Below the pieces are notes generated by a model. It had not been told where the DNA came from and searched no databases. It worked only from the letters and a program-made list of their open reading frames with translations. From Desulfobacteraceae bacterium (lineage in GTDB: Bacteria; Desulfobacterota; Desulfobacteria; Desulfobacterales; Desulfobacteraceae): a stretch of 52,724 nt of DNA. Both the position numbers and the translations under genes were made by a program. Position 1 is the first letter of the stretch. The number at the start of each line of letters is the position of its first letter. This document shows positions 34,359 to 43,478 of this stretch, piece by piece. The stretch is taken from positions 1 to 52,724 of the forward strand of contig JAAEKY010000264.1 of NCBI GenBank assembly GCA_024227235.1, written 5' to 3'.

Positions 34359-34675
34359 ATCCGTTCTTTTTCTTTTTTATTGATTATCTCTTTTATTTTT
34401 TAGCGCGTATTCTTGATTTACATTGTTGAAAAATTATTTTTTCTTGCTCATACGTAATGGCTATTGGTTTTATCACTTAAAAACAAGGGTTTAAGATATT
34501 ATAGAGGATTCTTTATGTCAAGGCATATGGTTACAAGGACATTGGGTGTTGTTTGGCCTGTCATAATTGTGCTCTCCAACCTCCAATCGCTTATAATTAA
34601 AAGGAAAATTTAAATATCATGAACTTTCACCGAATAATGTCTTTAGAATATTTAGATGCGTTGGCCCTGTGAAAT

Positions 34676-34708
34676 ATAACACAAGCCATTGACAAGGCCT
34701 TGTGTTAT
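34676..34708. promoter_or_regulatory. Hairpin in the leader upstream of the dus gene
   Basis: ATAACACAAG (34676-34685) and CTTGTGTTAT (34699-34708) form a perfect 10-base stem with a 13-base loop, ending 59 bases before the dus start. There is no strong T-run after it, so an attenuator or operator role is as likely as a terminator. The rest of 34359-34767 is AT-rich and shows no gene. Confidence 0.4.
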
Positions 34709-34767
34709 TAGTTACTTATGATTGTTTTTGAGGTAATACTTTTACTAAATTTTCAACAAAGAGTCAC

Positions 34768-35781
34768 ATGCTTTCTCAATACCTATTACAAAACCTGACT
34801 ATAAAAAACCGCACCATTAATAACAGGATTGTACTCGCACCTATGGCGGGCCTTGGTCATATTGCATTAAGACAGCTCATTTCAGAATTTGGCGGTTTTG
34901 GCCTGCTTTTTACAGGAATGTGCAGCGCAAAAACAGTCCCCCATGAAAATTCCAATACTTCATTAGTGTTTAATTGGCGGCAAGAAGAACTTAAATACCT
35001 TGTCTGTCAAATTTTCGGTTCAGACCCTGATACTATGGTGCACGCTGCTCAACGAATAGAGAAAGAAAGCTTTTTCGGGGTGGATCTTAATTTCGGGTGT
35101 TCCGTGGCTGCTATTTGCAAAAAAGGATGCGGCGCTGCTCTTTTAAAACACCCGAGTCTTGCGTCAAAAATAGTGAAGTCTGTGAGAGAATCTGTATCGA
35201 TCCCTGTATTTGTAAAATTTAGAACCGGATGGGATAACAATCCGCAGTTTGCTGTGGATATGGCCAAGAGATTTGAAGATGCAGGAGCTGATGCGCTTAC
35301 CTTTCATCCAAGGATCGCACCTGATAGAAGAAGTCGTCCCCCACAATGGGAAGTCATTAAACTTGTCAGACAAGCCGTTACTATCCCCGTGTTTGGTAAT
35401 GGAAATATTTTCCAAGCAAAGGATGGTATTAAAATGATCGATCAGACATCATGCCAAGGCCTGTCTGTCGGTAGAATGGCTGTTGCGCGGCCCTGGATTT
35501 TTGCTCAATGGACAAAAGGTTTTTCTCCAGGGGATGATATTTTTTATACCACTGCCATGAGAATGACAGTTATCCTTGAAATGCATTATGATGATCATTT
35601 CGCAGTCAAAATGTTTAAAAAATTTGCGCCTTATTTTTGTGCCAATTTCAAATTCGGCCATCAAATTTTAAAAAAGCTAATTCGTGCTCAAACCATGAAA
35701 GATATCAGACAAAACATTGATTCAATTTTTAAATTTACTCCTGAAATTCTTTCAAGGCCAAATCAAAATTTATTCTTATAA
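34768..35781 (+). CDS. Divergent tRNA-dihydrouridine synthase (DusB-like)
   Basis: The 337-residue protein begins with the FMN-barrel signature VLAPMAG (22-28) and has catalytic Cys111 in NFGCSV, where canonical enzymes have NxGCP. Lys150 in VKFRTG and the FMN phosphate segment GNGNI followed by SVGRMAVARPWIF are present. The usual HGR(T) is replaced by FHPRIAPDRR at 179-188. It should reduce uridines in the tRNA D-loop with NADPH, but the substituted motifs indicate an outlying Dus group. The end overlaps the convergent 35776-36072 gene by six bases. Confidence 0.85.
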   Translation: MLSQYLLQNLTIKNRTINNRIVLAPMAGLGHIALRQLISEFGGFGLLFTGMCSAKTVPHENSNTSLVFNWRQEELKYLVCQIFGSDPDTMVHAAQRIEKESFFGVDLNFGCSVAAICKKGCGAALLKHPSLASKIVKSVRESVSIPVFVKFRTGWDNNPQFAVDMAKRFEDAGADALTFHPRIAPDRRSRPPQWEVIKLVRQAVTIPVFGNGNIFQAKDGIKMIDQTSCQGLSVGRMAVARPWIFAQWTKGFSPGDDIFYTTAMRMTVILEMHYDDHFAVKMFKKFAPYFCANFKFGHQILKKLIRAQTMKDIRQNIDSIFKFTPEILSRPNQNLFL

Positions 35782-36072
35782 GCCAAGAATATCCAGACCT
35801 TCTTCAAGTTCAAAATAAGGCTTAAGGTTATATTTATACCCTGGGACACCAAAATAAATTGCCAGGCTTTCACCAATGGCTTTTAATCCTTCAGCCAGCT
35901 TGTCATTTTCCAGCTCATAAAATGTAATAGAATTCATACCCCCTTTCTTGCTGGCACAAACATAGGGTCCTTTTTTGTTTAAAAACTCCGGAAGAATGGG
36001 CGCTTTAAGATATCGTTTTGCAATTTCTTTTGTGCTTTCAGGGGGATAAGTAACATTCGAAATTATAACCAT
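35776..36072 (-). CDS. Small hypothetical protein (98 aa), dimeric alpha-beta barrel-like
   Basis: The ATG at 36072 follows a strong GGAG site six bases upstream. The sequence has a beta strand (VIISNVTYP), a helix (STKEIAKRYL), a strand-turn (GPYVCASKKGGMNSITFYEL), a helix (KLAEGLKAIGESL) and a final strand. This order is typical of ferredoxin-like dimeric alpha-beta barrels. I do not recognise a functional family. Confidence 0.65.
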   Translation of the reverse strand: MVIISNVTYPPESTKEIAKRYLKAPILPEFLNKKGPYVCASKKGGMNSITFYELENDKLAEGLKAIGESLAIYFGVPGYKYNLKPYFELEEGLDILGL

Positions 36073-36195
36073 CTGATTCTCCTTTTTTAAAAAATTGTAA
36101 TTATTCTAACATAGTGAAAGTATGATCATATAAGCTCCTGACTGTCAAATCTTTTTAGTTTTCTTTATCAGGTAAGAATATTTTTCAGACACCAT

Positions 36196-37458
36196 TTATT
36201 TATTGTTTACAAAAAAATCATCAATAATCTTCTGCTGCTTTAATTTTTTTCCATAAGCTGCAGCATTTTTCTTACCAGCGAATTCGGAAACATGAACCAC
36301 GAACCATGTTTTCCCCCCCCCATTCACCATTTTAACCTTTGCATCAATTCCTTTTTTCTTTAGCGTATCAGCGTATCTCTCTGCATGGGTTTTCTTTAAA
36401 TATGCAGCGACCTGGATCGTAAATGGTTTAGAAACCTGAATTTGTATTTTTGCTTTCTCTTTTTCTATAGTTTTAGATTTAAAAAGGTGAGACATTGTAC
36501 TGATCATGAAAAACACAAGCCAAATAGAAACAATTGTCAAAAGGCCTATCTTTAAATAGAATTGAGCCTTTTCATGCTCTTTTATATAGCCAAAGACTTT
36601 GCTCGCTGATAAAATAATAAAACTCAAAACAGAGCCCGTCAGGACTAATAGCCATTTCGAAAATAGAATACATCTTTGGATAAAAGATTGTAAATATTTT
36701 TTTATCTCAATCTTTTTTCGCGGCTTTCTTTCCTGCTGAATAAAGGAGACATCCTTTTGAATCGTTTCATTGGATTCATCAAGTAAGCTTTCAGTTTCCT
36801 TTGAATCCGTCTTTTCAAATACAGGTTCCTTTTTGACACGCTGATAAAGCTTTTTGGCTGTAAAATCCTTTCGTTCCAATCCAATAAAAATATTAGCCAT
36901 TTGAGCGGATATCGATTTATTGGCATGATGTTCTTCAGCAAGTATAGATAGAACCTCCTGCTCAATAGAGGACACAATAGCCGATTTTTGAACCTGCTCC
37001 AGCCATAATTCTACGATATCAACATCTTCAGGATTCATTTTTAAATAAACGAGTGTCGCTAATTTGAAATGTTGATTTTCAATAGACGTGTTTAATTTAA
37101 ACTTTGCAATCGCACCAGATATTTTTTGGGCTGATTTTTTAGCTGAAAATGGCCAGAGAAGAAAAGTATCATAAATCCTTAAGGCTTTAATAAAACTTTT
37201 CTCAGCTTTAGTCAAAATGCCTGACCTTTCCCAAGCCTGTCCTTCTTTAATCAGGCTCATCACCATTTTTTTAGCAATTATATCCATAAAAAAGCCCAAA
37301 CCAAGAATAATAGTGATCATGGTCACAAATCCGGCTGTTATTGAATTGATTCCGGGGAAAAACCTTGTAAGACCCGGCAAAATATAAAAACAGAGGGGAA
37401 TAGTAAACAACGTGGCAAGCCAGATATGTACACTGATATGTCGCAGAATCCAAATCAT
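36196..37458 (-). CDS. Inner-membrane SPOR-domain protein
   Basis: The 420-residue protein has two or three N-terminal membrane helices (about 8-62), a helical cytoplasmic or periplasmic segment to about 260, a further helix pair (about 265-325), and a SPOR domain over residues 345-415 (FTIQVAAYLKKTHAE, then TWFVVHVSEFAGK). SPOR domains bind denuded peptidoglycan at division sites. Its start ATG overlaps the stop of the PBP1A gene by four bases, so it is translationally coupled to it, suggesting joint action in septal or side-wall synthesis. Confidence 0.85.
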   Translation of the reverse strand: MIWILRHISVHIWLATLFTIPLCFYILPGLTRFFPGINSITAGFVTMITIILGLGFFMDIIAKKMVMSLIKEGQAWERSGILTKAEKSFIKALRIYDTFLLWPFSAKKSAQKISGAIAKFKLNTSIENQHFKLATLVYLKMNPEDVDIVELWLEQVQKSAIVSSIEQEVLSILAEEHHANKSISAQMANIFIGLERKDFTAKKLYQRVKKEPVFEKTDSKETESLLDESNETIQKDVSFIQQERKPRKKIEIKKYLQSFIQRCILFSKWLLVLTGSVLSFIILSASKVFGYIKEHEKAQFYLKIGLLTIVSIWLVFFMISTMSHLFKSKTIEKEKAKIQIQVSKPFTIQVAAYLKKTHAERYADTLKKKGIDAKVKMVNGGGKTWFVVHVSEFAGKKNAAAYGKKLKQQKIIDDFFVNNK

Positions 37459-39446
37459 TGTTCTTCATCCATGCACAAAGTTTGTTCACTCTTTAATGGG
37501 ACTGTTAAAACTTCTACACTCTCATTGCCCTCTTCAGGGTTGCACCCTGTTGTGGTCTCCACTGCTTCAAATCGGATATCCCCAGGGATTGGAAAATCTC
37601 TTTCAGGGTCTGATTTTAATGCTTTCATTGTAAAATCAGTCCAAATTGGTGCGGCACTTTTACCACCCGTAATCCCGGCATTGTTCATATCAATCAATTT
37701 TTTATTCTTATCAAAGCCTGTCCAAACAGATGTGCACAGGGTTGGTGTAAACCCAGTAAACCATGCGTCATTATAGCTGTTAGTCGTACCTGTTTTCCCA
37801 GCAGCAGGACGGGTAAAACCCAATTTACGGACGGATCGGCCTGATCCGCTCTCAATAACTGATTTCATCATATCCACTATTTGATACGTAATAGTGGGGT
37901 CCAACACTCTTCTTTCCTGAACAAAGTGTTCAAAAATGACCCGGCCAAATGCATCTTCAACCCGCCAAATCAGGAAAGGTTCATGCAATACCCCAAGCGT
38001 TGCAAAAACCGTATATGCTGATGCCATTTCAAAAGGGGTTACATTGGATGTTCCTAAGGCTATAGAATAAACATCTTTTAATGGACTTTGAATGCCACAT
38101 GATTTGGCAACACTGGTCACTGCACCAGGACCAACATTTTCAACAATCTGGGCAGCAATTGTATTTACAGAATGGGTTAATGCCTTTTTTAATATCATAT
38201 CGCCTAAAAAGGTTTTGTTAAAATTTTGTGGTTCCCAATCTTCAACGCCTTTTACCGGTATAGTAACTGGCTGGTCTGTCATGACAGTTGCCGGATGAAA
38301 CCCCAGCTCTTTAAAAGCTGCATAATACAAAAAGGGTTTAAAGCCACTTCCTGTCTGCCTTCTACTTTTCATTGCCCGGTTGAATTCGCTTTTATAATAA
38401 TTCCTCCCACCCACAATGGCTTTCACTGCCCCAGATCCTGTGTCAATTGAGACAAGCGCACCCTGCGGACGATCCAAATCTTCCGGTTTAATACCTATCA
38501 TGGCATCGAGTCTTTCAAGACCATTTTTAATGGATTGTTTGGCATAAGATTGCAACCGTGTATCAATAGTAGAAAAAACCTTGATCCCCCCATGATAAAC
38601 TACATCTTCCCCATACTTTTGGATCAGCTCATTTATCAGTGCATCCAAAAAATAGCTCCCGGTCCTTGAATCGGATTGATTGCGATGAAGTTCAGGTTTA
38701 ATCAGCATGGCCTGCTGAGCTTCAAGGTCTGTTATTAATCCTACTTGTTCCATTCGTTTCAAGACAATATCACGTCTTTTTAATGCCCGGTCATAATATC
38801 GGTATGGATTATAATTTGTAGGGGATTTGGGTAACCCTGCAAGGAGTGCCGCTTCAGGCAAGTTTAAATCAAGTGCTGATTTCCCAAAAAATACTCTTGC
38901 CGCTTTTTCAACACCCTGCGCACCTGCACCAAAATGAATCTGGTTTATATAGGCATGTAAAATTTCCTGCTTTGTATTTGAGGATTCAATCTGTAAAGCG
39001 ACCAGCAATTCTTTAAATTTTCTCGTATAAGTTTTTTCAAAACTAAAAAAAAGATTCTTGGCAAGCTGCTGAGTAATGGTGGATGCCCCCTGAACCCTTC
39101 CCTTTTTTATAAGCGTAATATAGAGCCCTTTTAAAGTTCTAAGCTTATTAATTCCATGATGCTCAAAGAACCTATGATCTTCTGTTGCAAGGATCGCATT
39201 GATAAAATCCTGGGACACCAGATTTAAAGGAATGGTTTTTCTCTCTCCAAGGGTGATCAACATCTGCCCATTTGAAGCAAATACCTGAGTTGAAGGGGTT
39301 TCAATAATACGGCTTAATGGAAAGGGTAATTTGGGAAGATCCGTTGCCAAATAAAATACAAGAAACATCCCTGAAAGGCATCCGGCTGAAACTAAAATCA
39401 GTCCAAAGAAAATGCAGAGACGCACACCTTTTAAAAAGAGATTCAA
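37455..39446 (-). CDS. mrcA: Penicillin-binding protein 1A (glycosyltransferase/transpeptidase)
   Basis: The protein has an N-terminal membrane anchor, a GT51 glycosyltransferase domain (catalytic EDHRFFEHHG, then QGASTITQQLAKN) and a transpeptidase domain with the SxxK motif SGFK, the SxN motif SVN (in THSVNTIAA) and the KTG motif GKTGTT. It polymerises and cross-links peptidoglycan outside the inner membrane. I chose TTG at 39446: it follows AAGGAG by seven bases and forms TTGA with the upstream stop; the ATG at 39491 lies inside the previous gene without a site. The start gives 663 residues. The catalytic serine motifs are intact. Confidence 0.92.
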   Translation of the reverse strand: MNLFLKGVRLCIFFGLILVSAGCLSGMFLVFYLATDLPKLPFPLSRIIETPSTQVFASNGQMLITLGERKTIPLNLVSQDFINAILATEDHRFFEHHGINKLRTLKGLYITLIKKGRVQGASTITQQLAKNLFFSFEKTYTRKFKELLVALQIESSNTKQEILHAYINQIHFGAGAQGVEKAARVFFGKSALDLNLPEAALLAGLPKSPTNYNPYRYYDRALKRRDIVLKRMEQVGLITDLEAQQAMLIKPELHRNQSDSRTGSYFLDALINELIQKYGEDVVYHGGIKVFSTIDTRLQSYAKQSIKNGLERLDAMIGIKPEDLDRPQGALVSIDTGSGAVKAIVGGRNYYKSEFNRAMKSRRQTGSGFKPFLYYAAFKELGFHPATVMTDQPVTIPVKGVEDWEPQNFNKTFLGDMILKKALTHSVNTIAAQIVENVGPGAVTSVAKSCGIQSPLKDVYSIALGTSNVTPFEMASAYTVFATLGVLHEPFLIWRVEDAFGRVIFEHFVQERRVLDPTITYQIVDMMKSVIESGSGRSVRKLGFTRPAAGKTGTTNSYNDAWFTGFTPTLCTSVWTGFDKNKKLIDMNNAGITGGKSAAPIWTDFTMKALKSDPERDFPIPGDIRFEAVETTTGCNPEEGNESVEVLTVPLKSEQTLCMDEEQ

Positions 39447-40318
39447 TTTGTATCTCCTTTCAGGTTGAGGCTCAATTGCCAAACAGCCCATTCACGACCT
39501 TTGATAAAAATTATTTTTTTGCCATCCGCTTCTTCAAACTCAAATCCAAGCTTGATATAACCGTTTTCCACCTCATTCCAGATACCAATATTAATCATCT
39601 TTCCATCCTGTTTCAGCAAGATTTCCGGATTCACCATCAAATCAGGAATAATATCAGACGGCAGTTTAAAAATAGCATCAAAAAATTTTTTAGCAGGATA
39701 TACGCGTCCCTGGAATCCTTCCATATCTGAAAGGTTTCCTGTGATTGGGTCTATACCATGTTCGATCTCAAAGATATCTTCTTTTTTTAGCTCAAGCTGT
39801 CTAATCACCCTGTTCTCAGAATCAATAAAATATATCTTAATCCCCCCTGTGATCCCCTCGCAAAAAATTCGATCAAGAGAACTGCCATTTAATATCCAGA
39901 TCAATTGAGCCGGTTCAATTATTTTTAAGGCCACGGATTTTTCAAGGGTTAGATACAGGGTTTTAAATTGATATTTTTCTAAAGTAACCCAATCCCCTGG
40001 TAAAAGGTTTGATGCCAGATCGAAAAAAGTAGTCGCTTCATGAACATTTTGCCTGGAATCCTCTTTTTTACTGATAATCTGGTTGAGATATTCATGGGCA
40101 TTTGAGGTTTGTTTTCCTGCTTCCCATATTGCGCCTGTTTCAGGACGTAACTTGTTTGTTGAGGAAAGATAGGAGCCGACAAGATTTTCAAACCAGTCAA
40201 ACCTGAATTCAGAAAAAACAAATATTGCAGTTAAGATGATGACGGCTATATTTAAATAGGAGAAGGTTCTTCTTAACCACTCAGAAAAATTTTGAGGTTC
40301 ATACCATTGCCGGATCAT
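39443..40318 (-). CDS. Uncharacterised single-pass membrane protein of the PBP1A operon
   Basis: The 291-residue protein has one membrane helix (about residues 20-40) and a large domain outside the membrane (about 45-290). It has a helical first part followed by beta-rich segments (WILNGSSLDRIFC, GIKIYFIDSENRVI). No family is recognised. Its stop overlaps the TTG start of mrcA by four bases, so it is the first gene of a coupled three-gene operon and may be a PBP1A partner or regulator (inference, by analogy to LpoA/LpoB, but without sequence support). Confidence 0.7.
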   Translation of the reverse strand: MIRQWYEPQNFSEWLRRTFSYLNIAVIILTAIFVFSEFRFDWFENLVGSYLSSTNKLRPETGAIWEAGKQTSNAHEYLNQIISKKEDSRQNVHEATTFFDLASNLLPGDWVTLEKYQFKTLYLTLEKSVALKIIEPAQLIWILNGSSLDRIFCEGITGGIKIYFIDSENRVIRQLELKKEDIFEIEHGIDPITGNLSDMEGFQGRVYPAKKFFDAIFKLPSDIIPDLMVNPEILLKQDGKMINIGIWNEVENGYIKLGFEFEEADGKKIIFIKGREWAVWQLSLNLKGDTN

Positions 40319-40353
40319 AGGAAAGCTTTGTTTACACCGTTCCTTTTAGGCGC

Positions 40354-40521
40354 ATGGAAATATTAAAACACATGAATAGAACCCAGGATTTTAATTCGTC
40401 TTTAACGTGCGCCAATGGAAACATATTGAAATTACTGTCTATTGGTGCAACCCAGAAGACGGGTGAAAAGACAAACTGTATTGAGGATTTTATATTTTCC
40501 ATGTGCCTTAAGCTCTTCTAA
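40354..40521 (+). CDS. Possible small ORF (55 aa)
   Basis: A 55-codon ORF opens with ATG at 40354 eight bases after a weak AGG, contains three Cys residues and no known domain, and runs into the end of the convergent zinc-ribbon gene. It is the only open stretch in the 40319-40507 gap. A chance ORF is quite possible. Confidence 0.15.
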   Translation: MEILKHMNRTQDFNSSLTCANGNILKLLSIGATQKTGEKTNCIEDFIFSMCLKLF

Positions 40522-41116
40522 CCAGTTTCAAAGAATCATTGTATACCGTATAAAAATTTTTATGATCCATTAAGGCACTTGATAAAAACTCTTCAAGATG
40601 CTGAATATCATCCCGATGAATGATGCTGTTCACACTGGAATGCATGGCAGCCATACCATCATTGGTCTTATAATTATTAGAAATCGAAACAAGACAGATC
40701 CTTCGTCTTAAAGACATATCGATTGTATTCATTTTTCCAATAATACCTGATATACCAATATTTCCATCAAAGGTTTCATCAACAATCACCAGGTGATAAA
40801 TATGATATTCCATCCTGTTTGTCGCATCTTTGGAATTTTCTGCAGTCTCTGTATTAAGTCCCATTTGTTTGATAATCGAATAGGCTTTCTTTTTCAAATT
40901 ATCTTCACCAATGAGGACGAGAGCATTCAAACGATCTCCAAATGACGACTGAAAAGACTTTTGTTTTTTTCCCTTAACCTGCTTGCTCTGGTTTGTCGCT
41001 TTGATCTGTATCTTTTCTGTACATTTGGGACATTTAAGTGTGGTGTCTTTATCTTTAGGAACTTTATGATCTGGAATATTGAGTTTAGCGTTACAATTAT
41101 GGCATATCACATTCAT
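40508..41116 (-). CDS. Zinc-ribbon protein with receiver-like domain
   Basis: The 202-residue protein starts with a zinc-ribbon of the MJ0042 type (C5xxC8 and C29xxC32), a basic linker, and a domain of about 75-200 with receiver-like alternation (NALVLIGEDN, HLVIVDETFDG, RRRICLVSIS). The acidic pocket is incomplete, so it is better called a pseudo-receiver. It lies three bases after the pilU-like gene in the pilT-pilU cluster, suggesting a role in pilus retraction or its signalling. Confidence 0.7.
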   Translation of the reverse strand: MNVICHNCNAKLNIPDHKVPKDKDTTLKCPKCTEKIQIKATNQSKQVKGKKQKSFQSSFGDRLNALVLIGEDNLKKKAYSIIKQMGLNTETAENSKDATNRMEYHIYHLVIVDETFDGNIGISGIIGKMNTIDMSLRRRICLVSISNNYKTNDGMAAMHSSVNSIIHRDDIQHLEEFLSSALMDHKNFYTVYNDSLKLVRRA

Positions 41117-41119
41117 GAT

Positions 41120-42286
41120 TTATTCTTTTCCTTTATATCCATGATCAATTTGTAATGTATCTATCTGTGTGGTGGTCTCACCTCGAGAGCTTTTAATTGA
41201 GTCAAGACCTCTTCCGACAATATCCTTCCTTGATGCATAAGAGGATGCGATATCTTCACTAATGTTACCCTCCTCATAAAGAGAAATGATATATTCATCA
41301 AAAGAGACCATGCCCTGTGACTTACCCGCCGTGATAATATCATTAAAAGTCTTTCCCTCAGACTCCCCGTTTAAAATGGAATCTTTCACCCTTAAATTTG
41401 AGCCCATGATTTCAAAAGCTGCCACCCTTCCGCCCCCAATTTTTGGTAACAGCCTCTGGGAAACAACCCATCTAAGGGTATCTGCCAAACGAATTCTGAT
41501 CTGCTTTTCCTCTTCAGTAGAAAACATACCCAAAACACGGTTAATGGTCTGTCCAGCATCTACGGTATGTAAAGTTGATAGGACAAGATGGCCTGTTTCA
41601 GCAGCAGTAAGGCCAATTTCAACGGTTTCTCTATCACGCATCTCACCAACCAGGATGACCTTTGGTGCCTGCCTTAACGCTGCTCTTAGCCCATTTGCAA
41701 AGGTATCAAAATCAGCACCTAATTCTCGTTGATTAAATGTGGATTTTTTCTGGGGGTGCTGATACTCAATCGGATCTTCAAGTGTGATGACATGAACGGA
41801 TTTTGATTCATTAATTTTATCTAGCAGGGCTGCAAGGGATGTGGTTTTACCAGAGCCGGTTGCTCCTGTCACAAAAATAATCCCATTTCTTTCCTCTGCC
41901 ATAGGGTGAAAAGCTTTGGGCAGGTTTAACTCTTCAATAGTGGGAATTTTTGTTTCAAGTTTTCTTAGGACAATGGAATATTTACCTGATCGTGAAAAGA
42001 TATTCACCCTGAACCGTGCCTTATCCCCCAGTTGATAGGAAAGGTCACAAGATCCCTCTCGAAGAAGTGTCTCAGTCAGCTTTCGACTATTGTTAATCAA
42101 ATTCAACGCAAATATTTCAGTTTGAAAGGGTGTCAGGAGTTTAAAATCCGGTTTGATATTTACTGCAATTAGTTCACTTGAGCTTTCAACTTGCAGCGGT
42201 TTTCCCGGCGTGAAGTTCAAGTCTGAAACATTGTCATGGGAGTCCAGCATTTTGTTAAGGATATGGTCAATCTGCTGTTTTTTCAT
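41120..42286 (-). CDS. Type IV pilus retraction ATPase, PilU-like
   Basis: The 388-residue protein is a PilT/PilU-type hexameric ATPase: a PAS-like N-terminal domain, Walker A GATGSGKTT (about 142-150), the Asp box, Walker B KVILVGEMRDRETV, and the His box GHLVLSTLHTVDAG. It is the second of two retraction motors encoded in tandem. It probably works together with PilT, as PilU does in other species. The tail after about 350 is more variable, as usual for PilU. Confidence 0.9.
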   Translation of the reverse strand: MKKQQIDHILNKMLDSHDNVSDLNFTPGKPLQVESSSELIAVNIKPDFKLLTPFQTEIFALNLINNSRKLTETLLREGSCDLSYQLGDKARFRVNIFSRSGKYSIVLRKLETKIPTIEELNLPKAFHPMAEERNGIIFVTGATGSGKTTSLAALLDKINESKSVHVITLEDPIEYQHPQKKSTFNQRELGADFDTFANGLRAALRQAPKVILVGEMRDRETVEIGLTAAETGHLVLSTLHTVDAGQTINRVLGMFSTEEEKQIRIRLADTLRWVVSQRLLPKIGGGRVAAFEIMGSNLRVKDSILNGESEGKTFNDIITAGKSQGMVSFDEYIISLYEEGNISEDIASSYASRKDIVGRGLDSIKSSRGETTTQIDTLQIDHGYKGKE

Positions 42287-42320
42287 GCTGTCTTCCTTTT
42301 AATTAAAAATTAAAGGGTTT

Positions 42321-43403
42321 TTATGCTTCTGTAAAATCAGCGGGTGGGCTTTTAAGAAACGTCCTGAATATGGACTTATTATTAGCCTTGGTATATGCTT
42401 CGTCCGGGCTAATCCATCCTTTTTGATACAAATCCATAATAGCATCATCCAGCAATTGCATCCCATATTGCTTTCCAGTTTGAATCATGGAAGCAATCTG
42501 GTGGGTTTTAGCTTCTCGGATAAGATTTCGTACAGCAGGTGTAGCAACAAGCACTTCTAAGGCTGCACATCTGCCTTTTTTATCAATCCGTTTAAATAAC
42601 ACCTGGGCAACAACTGCCCGAAGGCCATCAGACAATGTTGATCTTATTTGGGCCTGTTCGGTAGAGGGAAATACTTCAATAATTCTATCTACAGTTTTTG
42701 CTGCACTGGATGTATGCAAGGTTCCAAAGACCAAATGGCCTGTGGATGAAGCTTCTATGGCAAGAGAAATTGTTTCGAGATCTCTTAATTCACCCACAAG
42801 AATAATATCAGGGTCTTCACGCAATGCACCCCTCAATGCAGATGAAAACGTCTGGGTATGCAGCCCGACTTCTCTATGATTAACGATACAACTCTGACTT
42901 CGATGTACAAATTCGATAGGATCTTCAACAGTGATAATATGATCTTTTCGATTCCGGTTGGCCTGATCAATAATGGCAGCCAGGGTCGTTGATTTACCAG
43001 AACCGGTTGGACCTGTGACAAGAACTAACCCCCTTGGTAAATTAGCCAGCTTTGAAATAACAGGGGGAAGCCCCAGCTGTTCTGCAGTCAATATTTCAGA
43101 TGGAATCTCACGAAAAACGGCTGAAATTCCAGCTCGCTGCATGAAATAATTTGCTCTGTACCTGGCAAGCCCCGGGATTTCATAACCAAAATCCACGTCT
43201 CCGGTTTCTTCAAAAACTTTGATCTTTTCCTGGGATGTTATTTCATATAACAGGACCCTTAACTTATCACTGGTCAAGGTTTCATATTTGATTCGTTCTA
43301 AATCACCATGAAGTCTTAATGCAGGTTGCTGGCCCGAAGCCAGATGAAGGTCAGAAGCACCCTGTTCATGCATCAGCTTAAAAAAAGCATCAATTTCAGC
43401 CAT
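42321..43403 (-). CDS. pilT: Type IV pilus retraction ATPase PilT
   Basis: The 360-residue protein matches PilT throughout: Walker A GPTGSGKST, the Asp box DHIITVEDPIEFVH, Walker B DIILVGELRDLETI and the His box GHLVFGTLHTSSAAKT. It powers pilus retraction at the cytoplasmic membrane. It lies 34 bases upstream of the pilU-like gene on the same strand. Confidence 0.95.
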   Translation of the reverse strand: MAEIDAFFKLMHEQGASDLHLASGQQPALRLHGDLERIKYETLTSDKLRVLLYEITSQEKIKVFEETGDVDFGYEIPGLARYRANYFMQRAGISAVFREIPSEILTAEQLGLPPVISKLANLPRGLVLVTGPTGSGKSTTLAAIIDQANRNRKDHIITVEDPIEFVHRSQSCIVNHREVGLHTQTFSSALRGALREDPDIILVGELRDLETISLAIEASSTGHLVFGTLHTSSAAKTVDRIIEVFPSTEQAQIRSTLSDGLRAVVAQVLFKRIDKKGRCAALEVLVATPAVRNLIREAKTHQIASMIQTGKQYGMQLLDDAIMDLYQKGWISPDEAYTKANNKSIFRTFLKSPPADFTEA

Positions 43404-43478
43404 TTTCCATACCCTTTTTACTTAAATAGTTATATTGGTTCCATGGTTGAATATGGAACAAAATAAAGTATTGAATAA

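Noticed and set aside
41286-42879. Plus-strand ORFs of 148 and 130 residues
   Set aside because: They lie opposite the strongly conserved PilU-like and PilT ATPase domains.
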